Source: Prauserella shujinwangii (GTDB lineage: Bacteria; Actinomycetota; Actinomycetes; Mycobacteriales; Pseudonocardiaceae). From it: 64,000 nucleotides of DNA. Of this stretch, positions 25,041-33,995 are shown piece after piece; position 1 is the stretch's first letter; each line of letters opens with the position of its first letter. The translations under genes and the position numbers were made by a program. The DNA lies in contig NZ_PVNH01000015.1 of the NCBI RefSeq assembly GCF_003001955.1, positions 1-64,000 of the forward strand, read 5' to 3'. The notes under the pieces are model-generated. The model was not told the origin of the DNA, did not search any database, and saw only the letters and a list, made by a program, of their open reading frames with translations.

Positions 25041-26306
25041 TCAGTGGACTCTCTGGCGGTCCCAGGACAGCGGCAGGTGGGTGATGCCGTTGATGAAGTT
25101 GGACGTGAGCCGGGTGGGAGGTGCGGCGAGCCGGACCTCGGGCAGCCGGTCGAGCAACTCGGTGAAGAAGATCCGCAGCTGCATCCGGGCGAACTGGGCG
25201 CCGAGGCACAGGTGCGGGCCCTGACCGAAGGCGAGGTGGTCGTTGGGCGTGCGGGTGAGGTCGAACCGGTGCGGTTCGGGGAAGGCGCGCTCGTCGTAGT
25301 GCGCCGACACGTGGTAGACCACCACCTTGTCGCCGCGCCGGATGCGCTGTCCGCGCAGTTCGACGTCCCGCGTCGCGGTGCGGCGGAAGCTCAGCACGGG
25401 CGGGTGCCAGCGCAGCATCTCCTCGACGGCGGCGGGCAGCAGCGACCGGTCGGCGCGCAGCCTGCGGTACTCCCCCGGATGCTCGGCGAGCGCGAGCACG
25501 CCCCCGGGCAGCGCGCTGCGCACCGTGTCGTTGCCCGCGATCACCATGAGGAAGAAGAACATCTCGAGCTCGGCCTCGTCCAGCGAACGACCGTCCACTT
25601 CGGCCTGGACGAGCGCGGTCATCAGGTCGTCCCCTGGCTCCGCCCGCTTGCGAGCGGCGAGCCGCTGCGCGTAGTCGAACATGTCGCGCAGCATCGCGGG
25701 CGAACGCGGGTTGACGGGCTTGCCGTCGGGGCCGCGCACCACCTCGGCGTGCTCGGGGTCCTGGTAGCCGATGACGCGGTTGGTCCAGTGCAGCAGCAGC
25801 TGCCGGTCCTCGGCGGGCACGCCGATCAGGTCGGCGAGGTTGGCCAGCGGGAAGTCGTCGGTGACCTCCACCGGCAGGTCACACTCGCCGCGTGGCGCGA
25901 CGGCGTCCAGCAGCGCCCGCGCCCGGCGCGCGATCCGTTCCGCCGAGCGTTCCAGCCTGCGCCGGGTGAACACCGCGGACACCAGCCTGCGCAGCCGCTG
26001 GTGCTCCGGCGGGTCCATGTTGAGGATCATGCGCCGGATGAAGTCCAGGTCGCCGGGCTCGGGATCGCGGATCTGGGTGGCGCCGAGCCACGACGAGTAC
26101 ACCTCGGGAGCGCGCAGGACGTGCCGGACGTCCTCGTACCGCGTGACGGCCCAGTAGCCGGGACCCGCGGGCCAGTCGAGGACCTCGTGTTCCTCCTGCC
26201 ACGCGACCGGGGCGGTGTCGCGCAGCCGCCGGAACGCCTCGTGCGGGATGCCCTGGGCGAACACCCTCGGGTCGAAGACGTCCGGCACGTCGGGCGGCGC
26301 GGTCAT
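25041..26306 (-). CDS. Cytochrome P450
   Basis: 421 residues, normal for a soluble bacterial P450. Haem-binding loop HLAFGQGPHLCLGAQFAR (Cys ligand), ExxR as EEMLR, I-helix AGNDT in place of the common AGxET, and NMDPPEHQRLRRLVSAVFTRRRL in the C-helix region. The start overlaps the hydrolase stop by one base (TGATG), so the two genes are coupled. It resembles CYP families that hydroxylate steroid, terpene or fatty-acid substrates. No ferredoxin gene is adjacent, so electron partners must be encoded elsewhere. Confidence 0.92.
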   Translation of the reverse strand: MTAPPDVPDVFDPRVFAQGIPHEAFRRLRDTAPVAWQEEHEVLDWPAGPGYWAVTRYEDVRHVLRAPEVYSSWLGATQIRDPEPGDLDFIRRMILNMDPPEHQRLRRLVSAVFTRRRLERSAERIARRARALLDAVAPRGECDLPVEVTDDFPLANLADLIGVPAEDRQLLLHWTNRVIGYQDPEHAEVVRGPDGKPVNPRSPAMLRDMFDYAQRLAARKRAEPGDDLMTALVQAEVDGRSLDEAELEMFFFLMVIAGNDTVRSALPGGVLALAEHPGEYRRLRADRSLLPAAVEEMLRWHPPVLSFRRTATRDVELRGQRIRRGDKVVVYHVSAHYDERAFPEPHRFDLTRTPNDHLAFGQGPHLCLGAQFARMQLRIFFTELLDRLPEVRLAAPPTRLTSNFINGITHLPLSWDRQRVH

Positions 26307-27064
26307 CAGTGCGCCCCGAGGAAGCCCTCGACGGCCGTCGCGAGTGCCACCGGTGTCTCGTCCATCGCGTAGTGTCCCGCGTTGCCGAACACCTCGACCT
26401 CGCAGTTCGGATACCACGCGGCGAACGTGGCGCGCAGGGTCTCCGCCCCCAGGGCCGGGTCGTGCTCGCCCGCGATCACCTTCACCGGCACGGGACTCCC
26501 CTCGATCTCGGCGTGGAAGTCGGTGCGCGCCCAGGCGGGCAGGTACTCGGCGAACGCCCTCCGGTCGGAGTTCTCCAGCGAGTGCCGCACCATCGCGTCG
26601 AGCCAGACGCCGGAGAGGCGGTTGCCGGTCGTGAGGTCGATGATCGCCCTGCGGTTGCCGGGGTCCTCGGCGGCGCCGGCGAACAGGGCCCAGCCGTCGT
26701 CGTCGAACGGCACGCCGCTCGCCGGGACCGGGGAGACACCGACCAGGGCCCGCACCCGGTCCGGGGCGTCGGCGAGCACCCGCTGCATCACGCTGCCGCC
26801 CATCGAGTGCCCCACCAGGGAGAAGCGGTCGAAGCCCAGCCGGTCGGCGAGCGCCAGCACGTCGGCCGCGGCCTCCGCGATCGTGTGCTCGCCCGGCTCG
26901 TCCCGCCGGGCGCCATAGCCGCGGTAGTCCGGGAAGACGTAGCTGAACCGGTCGCCGTCGAGGTGGGGCCACAGCGGCCGCCACGCCGCCCCGGAGCCGA
27001 ACCACCCGTGCAGGGCAAGCACGGGATGCTCGCCGTCGCCGACCCGCAGGACTTCCTCGGCCAC
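26306..27064 (-). CDS. Alpha/beta hydrolase co-transcribed with the P450
   Basis: 252 residues from GTG 27064, chosen because AGGAGG ends five bases before it. LALHGWFGSGAAW is the oxyanion region, LVGHSMGGSVMQ the nucleophile elbow (Ser), KVIAGEHDPALG holds the acid and GNAGHYAMDETP the His. The family covers esterases, C-C bond hydrolases and lactonases. Paired with the P450 it likely opens or deacylates the P450 substrate or product. Control by the divergent IclR is inferred from the operator repeats in the 56-bp space between them. Confidence 0.85.
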   Translation of the reverse strand: MAEEVLRVGDGEHPVLALHGWFGSGAAWRPLWPHLDGDRFSYVFPDYRGYGARRDEPGEHTIAEAAADVLALADRLGFDRFSLVGHSMGGSVMQRVLADAPDRVRALVGVSPVPASGVPFDDDGWALFAGAAEDPGNRRAIIDLTTGNRLSGVWLDAMVRHSLENSDRRAFAEYLPAWARTDFHAEIEGSPVPVKVIAGEHDPALGAETLRATFAAWYPNCEVEVFGNAGHYAMDETPVALATAVEGFLGAH

Positions 27065-27074
27065 CGGACCTCCT

Positions 27075-27108
27075 AGTGCTATATTCGCTCTTCCAGTGCT
27101 TTTTTCGC
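27075..27108. promoter_or_regulatory. Two-site operator for the IclR regulator
   Basis: Direct repeats AGTGCTATATTCGC (27075-27088) and AGTGCTTTTTTCGC (27095-27108) share AGTGCT-N5-CGC and start exactly 20 bp apart, about two helical turns. They fill the gap between the divergent P450 operon and IclR gene, in an AT-rich pocket. This spacing suits a dimer of dimers. Confidence 0.6.
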
Positions 27109-27120
27109 ACACGTGAGGTG

Positions 27121-27816
27121 ATGGTGAAACAGCCCACACCGGGTGTCAACACCACGGGCACGGCGTACTCGCAGACGCTCGGCAGGGGGCTGCGGGTGCT
27201 GGAGCTGCTGCGCGCCCACCCGGACGGACTCGGGGTGCACGCGGTGGCGGAACGGCTGGACCTGCACCGCACGGTCGTCTACCGGCTGCTCGGGACGCTG
27301 CGCGCGCACGGGCTGGTCATGCAGGGCGAGGGCGGGCGGTACCGGCTGGGCGCGGGCCTGCTGGCCCTGGCCGGCGGCGTGCGTGCCGACCTCCGCGCGG
27401 CGGCCGAGCCGCGGCTCGGCGCGCTCGCCGAGAAGGTGGGGGCCACCGCCTTCCTCACCCTGGCCGAGGGGGACGAGGCGGTCAACGCCTGCGCGGTGGA
27501 ACCCCGGCACGCCCGGTTGCACGTGGGCTACCGGGTGGGCGTGCGGCACGCGCTCACGGTGAGCGCGGCCGGGCTCGCCATCCTCGCGGCCCGTCCCCCG
27601 GTAGCCGGTGAACGGGCGGCGGTCACCCGGGCCAGGGCCCGCGGCTACGCGGTCACGTCGGGCGAGCTCGAACCGGGCGCCTGGGGGCTCGCCGCCCCGC
27701 TGCCCGCGGCGGGAGTGGCGGCCAGTGTCGGCGTGGTCGCGCTCACCGAGCTGGCCGAGGCCGGCGTGGCGCGCGCCGTGCTGGACACGGCGCGCGCCAT
27801 CGCCACCGACCTGTGA
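27121..27816 (+). CDS. IclR-family regulator
   Basis: 231 residues, ATG at 27121 after GTGAGGTG. N-terminal winged HTH: SQTLGRGLRVLELLRAHPDGLGVHAVAERLDLHRTVVYRLLGTLRAHGLV. The C-terminal effector domain is shorter than in typical IclR proteins (about 250-260 residues in full-length members) and contains VGATAFLTLAEGDEAV and HALTVSAAGLAILA. It is divergent from the hydrolase-P450 pair and probably represses it until the substrate appears. Confidence 0.85.
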   Translation: MVKQPTPGVNTTGTAYSQTLGRGLRVLELLRAHPDGLGVHAVAERLDLHRTVVYRLLGTLRAHGLVMQGEGGRYRLGAGLLALAGGVRADLRAAAEPRLGALAEKVGATAFLTLAEGDEAVNACAVEPRHARLHVGYRVGVRHALTVSAAGLAILAARPPVAGERAAVTRARARGYAVTSGELEPGAWGLAAPLPAAGVAASVGVVALTELAEAGVARAVLDTARAIATDL

Positions 27817-27834
27817 GACCGGCCGGGCCGGGAG

Positions 27835-28773
27835 TTACTGCTGGCCCGACTTGACCGAGTCGATGAAGTCGGGGTTGTCCTGCAGCCACTGCTCGACCGA
27901 CTCGGCGTTCTTCTCGCCGTCGTTCTCGAAGAACATGATCTTCTCGAGCGAGCTCAGCTGCTCGTCGGTCATCGTGAAGTTCTTGATCCACTGGGCGGCC
28001 TCGGGGAAGTCCTCCGAGAAGCCCTGCCGCGCGAAGGCGTGGATCTCCTCCGGGTCACCGAGCGCGTTCTTCGGGTCCTCCAGGTCCCGGATGGGGAACG
28101 CGTCGTAGGCCCAGTGCGGCCGCCACAGCGTGACCACGACGTTCTCGCCGCGGTCGATCGCACCCTGCAGCTCGGCCAGCATGGCCGGGGTGGACGACTC
28201 GACGAGCTTCATGTTGTCCAGCCCGTACTGCGGGATCACCTGTTCCTTGGTGATCCGGGTGAGGCCGGCGCCCGGCTCGATGCCGACGATCTGGCCGCCG
28301 AACTCGTCGGCGTGCTCGCCGAGCTCCTCCAGCGACTGGATCGGGGCGTCCTCGTTGACCGCGATGGTCAGCGGCGCGTTGTCGTACCAGACGCCGAGGT
28401 CCTCGATGCTGTCCTTGTGCTCGGCCCAGTAGTCCTCGTGCGTGGCGGGCAGCCACGCGTCGAACGACACGTCGAACTGGCCCTGCGCCACCCCGGCGTA
28501 GACGGGGCCGGGGTCGGCCGTCTCGTAGCTGACGTTGGCACCCGCGTCCTCGAGGATGTGACCCCACAGGTACGAGGCCGCGATGCCCTCTTCCCAGCCG
28601 CTGAACACGCCGATCGTGACGTCCTTGCCCTGCAGCGGGCTCTCGCCGCCACCCTGGCCCTGGCCGCCGTCGTCACCCGCGTCGCCACCGCCGCCGCAGG
28701 CCGCGAGCACCAGTGCGCTGGCGGCGGCTCCGGCGATCAGGCGCGCGGACCTTCCGAACTTGCTGATTCGCAT
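27835..28773 (-). CDS. Glycine betaine/choline-type ABC substrate-binding lipoprotein
   Basis: 312 residues. A lipobox (SALVLAACGGGG, lipidation on the Cys) follows a basic signal sequence. The OpuAC fold contains SGWEEGIAASYLWGHIL, FDAWLPATHEDYW and VVVTLWRPHWAYDAF, whose tryptophans build the aromatic cage for quaternary ammonium in this family. Last gene of the three-gene transporter, 69 bp after the permease gene. Uptake of betaine, choline or proline betaine is the likely role. Confidence 0.88.
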   Translation of the reverse strand: MRISKFGRSARLIAGAAASALVLAACGGGGDAGDDGGQGQGGGESPLQGKDVTIGVFSGWEEGIAASYLWGHILEDAGANVSYETADPGPVYAGVAQGQFDVSFDAWLPATHEDYWAEHKDSIEDLGVWYDNAPLTIAVNEDAPIQSLEELGEHADEFGGQIVGIEPGAGLTRITKEQVIPQYGLDNMKLVESSTPAMLAELQGAIDRGENVVVTLWRPHWAYDAFPIRDLEDPKNALGDPEEIHAFARQGFSEDFPEAAQWIKNFTMTDEQLSSLEKIMFFENDGEKNAESVEQWLQDNPDFIDSVKSGQQ

Positions 28774-28842
28774 GTCATCTCTCCTTGGGCGTCCGAGACG
28801 GGACTGCGCGACACCCGCGTCGGTGACTTTCGATAGTGGCGT

Positions 28843-29697
28843 TCACGCGACCTTCTCCAGGCGCGCGACCGCCGACCGCGACCCGAGTGCCGCGGTCACC
28901 CTGTCCAGGTAGATCGCGAGGATCACCACGGACAGTCCGGCCTCGACACCGAGGCCGACGTCTAGCTGCGAGATGGACGAGATCACCTGCTGTCCCAGGC
29001 CCGGCGCGCCGACGAACCCGGCGAGCACGACCATCGACAGCGACAGCATGATGACCTGGTTGACGCCCGCCATGATGGTCTGCAGCGCGAGCGGGAGCTG
29101 GATGTCGCGCAGGATGCTGCGCGGCGTGCTGCCGAAGGCGTGCCCGGCCTCGACCACCTCCGCGTCCACCTGCCGGATGCCGAGCTCGGTCAGCCGGATG
29201 CCCGGGGGCATCGCGAACACGACGGTGGCGACCATGCCCGCCTGTGGCCCCACGCCGATGAGCACCACCCCGGGGATCAGGTAGACCAGCGGCGGCATCG
29301 TCTGCATGAAGTCGAGCACCGGCCGCACGATGTTGCTGACCAGCCGGGACCTGGCCGCGAGAATGCCGATGGGGATGGCCAGTATCACCGCGACGAGCAC
29401 CGTGATGATCACCAGCGCGAGCGTCTGCATCGCGTTCTCCCACTGGTCGATCAGCACGATCAGGGCCAGTGAGGCCGCACCGCCGACGCCGAGCCGCCAG
29501 CCGCGCGCGAGCCACGCGAGCGCGCCGAGCAACGCGACCATGGCCCACGACGGCGGGAGCACCAGCAGATCCGCCAGCTCGTCGAACGACCACCGCAGGA
29601 AGTCCCGCAGCACGTCGAACACCGGCTGGAACGTGTCGAGCAACCAGGCGACGAACTCGTCGACCCAGTCCCCGAGCGGAATGCGCCATTCAGCCAC
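28843..29697 (-). CDS. Betaine/choline ABC permease
   Basis: 284 residues. An N-terminal hydrophobic region (FVAWLLDTFQPVFDVLRDFL, SWAMVALLGALAWLARGW) precedes the binding-protein-dependent transport domain. EAGHAFGSTPRSILRDIQLPLALQTIMAGVNQ is the EAA loop that contacts the ATPase. This is the ProW/OpuAB pattern. The start overlaps the end of the ATPase gene by 8 bp. Confidence 0.88.
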   Translation of the reverse strand: MAEWRIPLGDWVDEFVAWLLDTFQPVFDVLRDFLRWSFDELADLLVLPPSWAMVALLGALAWLARGWRLGVGGAASLALIVLIDQWENAMQTLALVIITVLVAVILAIPIGILAARSRLVSNIVRPVLDFMQTMPPLVYLIPGVVLIGVGPQAGMVATVVFAMPPGIRLTELGIRQVDAEVVEAGHAFGSTPRSILRDIQLPLALQTIMAGVNQVIMLSLSMVVLAGFVGAPGLGQQVISSISQLDVGLGVEAGLSVVILAIYLDRVTAALGSRSAVARLEKVA

Positions 29698-30757
29698 GGC
29701 TGACCTCCCCCTCTCCGGCCCGGACTCCGTTCGCGGCCCCGTCGGCCGTCATCGCGGCGAGCAGCGACTCGCGGTGGATCACCCCGACCATCCGGCCGTC
29801 ATCCACCACGGCGACCGGCAGCGCGCTGCCCAGCGCGGGCCCGAAGACGTCCGCGAGGAGGGTGCCGGGCGCCACGGTCGGCTGACCCGCCTCCGGGCTC
29901 CCGCCCGCGGCGGGCTCCATGACCGTCGCCGCGGTGAGCACGCGGGCCCGGTCCACGTCCTGGACGAACTGGGCGACGTAGTCGTTGGCCGGTGCGCGCA
30001 GGATGCCTTCGGCGGTGTCGATCTGCACGATCCGCCCCGCGCGCATCATCGCGATCCGGTCGCCGAGCCGCATCGCCTCGTTCAGGTCGTGCGTGATGAA
30101 TACGATGGTCTTGCCGAGCCGTTGCTGCAGCTCCAGCAGCTGATCCTGCATCTCCCGACGGATCAGGGGGTCGAGTGCGGAGAACGCCTCGTCCATCAGC
30201 ATGATGTCGGTCTCCGCGGCGAGCGCGCGGGCCAGCCCGACCCGCTGCCGCATCCCGCCGGAGAGCTGGCTGGGCAGCCGGTCCTCCCAGCCGTCGAGCC
30301 CGACCATCTCCAGGGCGGCGCGGGCCCGTTCGGCGCGCTCGCCCTTCTCCACACCGCGCACCTTCAGCGGGTACGCCGCGTTCTCGAGCACTGTCCGATG
30401 AGGCAGGAGCGCGAAATGCTGGAACACCATGCTCATCTGGTCCCGGCGCAGCGCGCGCAGTGCGGCCGCGTCCAGCGCGGCCACATCGTCGCCACCGACG
30501 TAGACGTGCCCCGCGGTGGCGGGCAGCAGCCCGTTGAGCATGCGGATGAGGGTGGACTTGCCCGAGCCGGACAGTCCCATCACCACGAAGATCTCGCCCG
30601 GTCTCACCTCGAAGGTCGCGTCGATGACGGCCGGCGTCACTCCGAGACGCACCACGTCCTCCCGCGCGGCGCCGTCCCGCAGCCGGTTCAGCGCCTCGTT
30701 CGCTCGCCGGCCAAAGACCTTGTAGAGCCCTTCCGTCCGTATCGCGGCCACGATCAC
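29690..30757 (-). CDS. Betaine/choline ABC ATP-binding protein
   Basis: 355 residues, GTG start. Walker A GLSGSGKST, signature LSGGMRQRVGLARAL, Walker B DIMLMDEAFSALDP, H-loop FITHDLNEA. The N-terminal segment KVFGRRANEALNRLRDGAAR is typical of ProV/OpuAA and places the core Walker A near residue 66. A C-terminal CBS-like part (LPVAVVDDGRMVGVIHRESLLAAM) may sense ionic strength or nucleotide. First gene of the importer operon. Confidence 0.9.
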   Translation of the reverse strand: MIVAAIRTEGLYKVFGRRANEALNRLRDGAAREDVVRLGVTPAVIDATFEVRPGEIFVVMGLSGSGKSTLIRMLNGLLPATAGHVYVGGDDVAALDAAALRALRRDQMSMVFQHFALLPHRTVLENAAYPLKVRGVEKGERAERARAALEMVGLDGWEDRLPSQLSGGMRQRVGLARALAAETDIMLMDEAFSALDPLIRREMQDQLLELQQRLGKTIVFITHDLNEAMRLGDRIAMMRAGRIVQIDTAEGILRAPANDYVAQFVQDVDRARVLTAATVMEPAAGGSPEAGQPTVAPGTLLADVFGPALGSALPVAVVDDGRMVGVIHRESLLAAMTADGAANGVRAGEGEVSRG

Positions 30758-31250
30758 CTTTCACTCGGGGCAAAGGGAACGGGACGGCCCCGGCACGCGC
30801 CCTCACGCAGCGTGCCCATCGCACCACGGTCAGCACGACGGCCAGGGACCAGTCGAACACGCCCTTTCGTCGTTCCCCAGGAACCTACTCGCTCCGTGGT
30901 CCGTTTTTCGACCGAGGCCGGGCAATCGAGCCACGCGGATCGATCAATCGAGACCTGCTCGTGACACTCTGCGATCAACCCTGGCCGGATTACTCCGTTT
31001 GCCACGCTCCACTGATCCGGACGGACTGAGACCGGCCTCACGGACGCACACCGGGCGTGTCGGAACCCGGTGCGTGACCCCGCGACCGTTCGGCACCGTG
31101 CGGTCACCGTCGGCGACCGTGCGGGTGTGCGGGCGTGCGGGCGATTCCGTGGTGTCCGAAGTGGAGTCGGTGCGGCCGGAACAGCCGGGGACGACTCGCT
31201 CAGCGGAAAGACGGTGTCGGTCGCCGCCGCCTGAGTAGCATCCGTCCTCC
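30758..31250. other. 493-bp intergenic region without a convincing gene
   Basis: It separates the importer operon (minus) from the hydrolase at 31251 (plus), so it must hold both promoters. The open frames here have low-complexity products. I see no strong inverted repeat, and no clear ribosome site other than those of the flanking genes. Confidence 0.5.
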
Positions 31251-32129
31251 ATGGAGGCCGAGCTGCGGGACGACGAGCTGCGCGCATGGCGGGCGAGCGG
31301 CACCACCCTGGAGACACCCTGGGGAACGGTGTTCACGCGGCACCGGCGCGGGGCGGGCACGGACCCCGCGTTGCTGCTCCTGCACGGCTACCCCACCAGC
31401 TCCTACGACTGGCACGCCGTGCTCCCGCTGCTCGGCGACCGGACGGTCGTCACCCTCGACTTCCTCGGCTTCGGTCTCTCGGCGAAGCCGAGGCGGCACC
31501 GCTACACGCTGTTCGAGCAGGCGAACATCGTCGAGTACGTGGCGGGCGAGTACCTCGACGGCTCTGTCACCGTGGTGGCCCACGACATGGGCACGTCGGT
31601 CGCGACCGAGCTGATGGCCCGCGACTGCGAGCACGCACTGGACTTCCGGCTCGACCGGGTGATCCTGTCCAACGGCAGCGTGCTGCTGGACCGGGCGAGC
31701 CTGCGCCCGGTCCAGCGGCTCCTGCGCTCGCCCGCGGGCCCGCTCGTCGCCGCGCTGGGCAACCGCCGGGTGTTCCGCCGCCAGCTGGCCGCCGTGTACT
31801 CCCCCGCGCATCCGCTCGACCCGGCGGACGCGGACCGGCACTGGCAGCTGCTGGCCGCGGGCGACGGCCACCGCGTCCTCCACCGGCTGGCCGGCTACCT
31901 CGGGGAACGGGTCCGCTACGCACCCCGCTGGCACGGGGCGGTGCGGGAGTGGCCCGGCCCGCTCGGCCTGCTGTGGGGACTGCGCGATCCGGTCGCCACG
32001 ACGTCGGTGCTCGACGGCCTGCGCGAGCTGCGTCCCGAGGCCGGCGTGGTCGTCCTGCCGGAGGCCGGGCACTATCCCCAGCTCGAGGACCCGGTCGGCT
32101 ACGTGCGCGGGCTCGCGGACCTGTGGTGA
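31251..32129 (+). CDS. Alpha/beta hydrolase, epoxide hydrolase-like
   Basis: 292 residues. Oxyanion motif LLLLHGYPTSSYDWH, nucleophile elbow VVAHDMGTSVATEL with Asp as nucleophile, and His in LPEAGHYPQLEDP. TLDFLGFGLSAKPRRHRYTL is the strand-4 region typical of epoxide hydrolases and dehalogenases. A cap domain covers about residues 140-230. Single gene, substrate unknown. The 32155 palindrome lies just after its stop. Confidence 0.82.
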   Translation: MEAELRDDELRAWRASGTTLETPWGTVFTRHRRGAGTDPALLLLHGYPTSSYDWHAVLPLLGDRTVVTLDFLGFGLSAKPRRHRYTLFEQANIVEYVAGEYLDGSVTVVAHDMGTSVATELMARDCEHALDFRLDRVILSNGSVLLDRASLRPVQRLLRSPAGPLVAALGNRRVFRRQLAAVYSPAHPLDPADADRHWQLLAAGDGHRVLHRLAGYLGERVRYAPRWHGAVREWPGPLGLLWGLRDPVATTSVLDGLRELRPEAGVVVLPEAGHYPQLEDPVGYVRGLADLW

Positions 32130-32154
32130 GCGGGTGCGGCACCCACGCCGCGCC

Positions 32155-32170
32155 GTATAGGACGTTATAC
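32155..32170. repeat. GTATA palindromic repeat, copy 3
   Basis: GTATAGGACGTTATAC, one base different from the copies at 14842 and 22407. It is 25 bp after the hydrolase stop and 73 bp before the hemerythrin start, so it could act on either gene. Confidence 0.65.
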
Positions 32171-32242
32171 GGATGGCGGCGGTCACCGGGGGTTGATTCG
32201 GGCGCCCCCGGGTATCACTCCGGTAACGGAAGGAGGTTCGGT

Positions 32243-32806
32243 GTGCCGGAGACCAAGGACCGGGAGGACGTGATCTCGCTGCTGCGCAGGCAGCACGAGG
32301 AGATCAGGGATCTGTTCGGGCGGCTGCCCGGAGAGGAGGGCGACGCCCGCCGCGACACGTTCCACCGCCTGGTGCACCTGCTGTCGGTGCACGAGACCGC
32401 CGAGGAGGAGATCGTGCACCCGCAGGTACGCGAGCTGCGGTCCGGAGCGGGACGGCCGATCGTCGAGGCGCGGCTCAAGGAGGAACACAGCGCGAAGGAG
32501 CTGCTGTCCACCCTCCAGGAGATCGGCCCGGACGCCGAGGGCTTCGACACCCTGCTGGCCCAGCTCCGCGACGACGTCCTCGCGCACGCGGCCCACGAGG
32601 AGCGGGAGGAGTTCCCGCTGCTGCAGCAGGAGGTGGACGCCGAGCGGCTGTTCGACATGGCCGCCGCCGCCCGCGCGGCCGAGGCGGTCGCCCCCACCCG
32701 GCCGCATCCGGGTGTCGAGAGCCAGGCCGCCAACCTCGTGCTCGGCCCGGCGGCCGCGATCATGGACCGCGCCCGGGACGCGATCCGGACCGTGCTCGGC
32801 CGCTGA
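32243..32806 (+). CDS. Hemerythrin-domain protein
   Basis: 187 residues, GTG start after AAGGAGG. HEEIRDLFGRLPG, FHRLVHLLSVHETAEEEIVHP, KEEHSAKELL and HAAHEEREEFPLL supply the His and Glu ligands of a diiron hemerythrin-like site in a four-helix bundle (residues about 10-140). The C-terminus is helical and Ala-rich. Such proteins bind O2 or NO, or scavenge iron, in the cytoplasm. It stands alone. Confidence 0.8.
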   Translation: MPETKDREDVISLLRRQHEEIRDLFGRLPGEEGDARRDTFHRLVHLLSVHETAEEEIVHPQVRELRSGAGRPIVEARLKEEHSAKELLSTLQEIGPDAEGFDTLLAQLRDDVLAHAAHEEREEFPLLQQEVDAERLFDMAAAARAAEAVAPTRPHPGVESQAANLVLGPAAAIMDRARDAIRTVLGR

Positions 32807-33055
32807 GCAGGCGGGACATCCGCCGCTTGGTGCGGGCAACCGGAACCCTGCGTCGGCTGCCCGCACCGTCAGCGGCCAGGCCCGCACCTCCGGCCCCTGA
32901 CCGGAGTGCGCACCCGAGGCCGGCCCGGGATTCCCCGCCGCCGAACCGGCACCGCCAGGGCGGACACGACCGCTTCCGCCCCCACTGTTCTCCCGCGGCT
33001 CCCCCGCCGGCGAACGAGAACAGCATGACCGGCCCCCGGCCTCCGCGGACAGGGC

Positions 33056-33469
33056 CTAAAGCCCCGAATCCGCCGGAACGGCCGCGCGGGGGTCGCCGGC
33101 CGGAGCCCGCGGGTGGAGGGCCCGCAGCGGACGGCTCCGGCGGCTCACCGGCAGCACCCACAGCGGCTGCCGGGAGCGCACGCCGCCGACGGCGCTCCCG
33201 AGCTCCCACGAGCAGCCGGGACAGACGGGCAGCCGCCGGTGGATCGCGACGAGCGCCGCCTCCTGGTCGGACCCGCACTCGGCGCACCGGAACTCGACCA
33301 GCCGCGCGAGGCTGTGCAGCCCGACTCCATCGCGGACCGGATACGTGGACAGGATGCCGACGGACTGTCCCGCCACATCGATGATCGCACTGGCTGGGGC
33401 ACCCGTGACGTGCACGGGGCCGGAGCCGAGGCGCACGGTGGCTGTCGGGTCGGGAACGGGGCAGGCCAT
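33056..33469 (-). CDS. Hypothetical protein with two CxxC pairs
   Basis: About 137 residues from ATG 33469; an ATG at 33502 in the same frame is an alternative. FRCAECGSDQEA and LPVCPGCSWELG give two CxxC pairs about 26 residues apart, a zinc-ribbon-like arrangement. The first half is beta-rich (ATVRLGSGPVHVTG). The tail is basic and Pro-rich. It lies just downstream of the NUDIX gene. Not recognised. Confidence 0.45.
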   Translation of the reverse strand: MACPVPDPTATVRLGSGPVHVTGAPASAIIDVAGQSVGILSTYPVRDGVGLHSLARLVEFRCAECGSDQEAALVAIHRRLPVCPGCSWELGSAVGGVRSRQPLWVLPVSRRSRPLRALHPRAPAGDPRAAVPADSGL

Positions 33470-33521
33470 GATCCCGACATACCCGCACAACGGCCGTTTC
33501 ATGCGGCGACGGTGCGCGCGG

Positions 33522-33995
33522 TCACCACCCGGCGCCCACCCGCCCCGCGAGCCGGTCCAGGAAGGACCGCTGGGCGGTCACGATGCGCTCCCTCGCTTCC
33601 GCCAGCGGGAACCACGCGACCCGGTCGAGCTCGGGGAACTCCGCCATCCGGCCGGACCCGCGGGGCCACTCCATCCGGAAGGTGCCCGGCACGACCTCCG
33701 CCGGGTCGAGATCTCCCGCCAGCGCCCACACCGCCACGGTCTTGCCCCCGGACTGCCGGACCTCCCCCAGGTCGAGCGGGTCGCCGCCGGGCACCGGCAG
33801 CCCCAGCTCCTCGGTGAACTCGCGGCGCGCGGCCGCGAGCGGCTCCTCGTCCGCGCCGTACTCGCCCTTCGGCACGGTCCACGCCCCCGCGTCCCGCCGG
33901 GCCCAGAACGGGCCGCCCATGTGCCCGAGCAGCACCTCCAGTGCCGGTCCGGCCCCCCGGTACAGCAGGATCCCGGCGCTACGCCTCACCACCAC
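33522..33995 (-). CDS. NUDIX hydrolase
   Basis: 157 residues; starts are three consecutive GTG codons (33995, 33992, 33989), all inside the end of the cytochrome b gene. The NUDIX box reads GEYGADEEPLAAARREFTEELGL, with the REFTEEL core that binds Mg. WARRDAGAWTVPKG precedes it, typical of dNTP/NTP-type and ADP-ribose-like pyrophosphatases with a RMEWP insertion. Overlap with qcrB suggests translational coupling, though a metabolic link is not apparent. Confidence 0.85.
   Translation of the reverse strand: MVVRRSAGILLYRGAGPALEVLLGHMGGPFWARRDAGAWTVPKGEYGADEEPLAAARREFTEELGLPVPGGDPLDLGEVRQSGGKTVAVWALAGDLDPAEVVPGTFRMEWPRGSGRMAEFPELDRVAWFPLAEARERIVTAQRSFLDRLAGRVGAGW

Noticed and set aside
30944-31360. 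Open frames in the 30.8-31.2 kb gap
   Set aside because: Low-complexity products rich in Arg, Ser and Thr with no motif; treated as intergenic.
14842-32170. GTATA palindromes as ends of a transposon
   Set aside because: All copies have the same orientation, are 7-10 kb apart with ordinary operons between, and there is no transposase.
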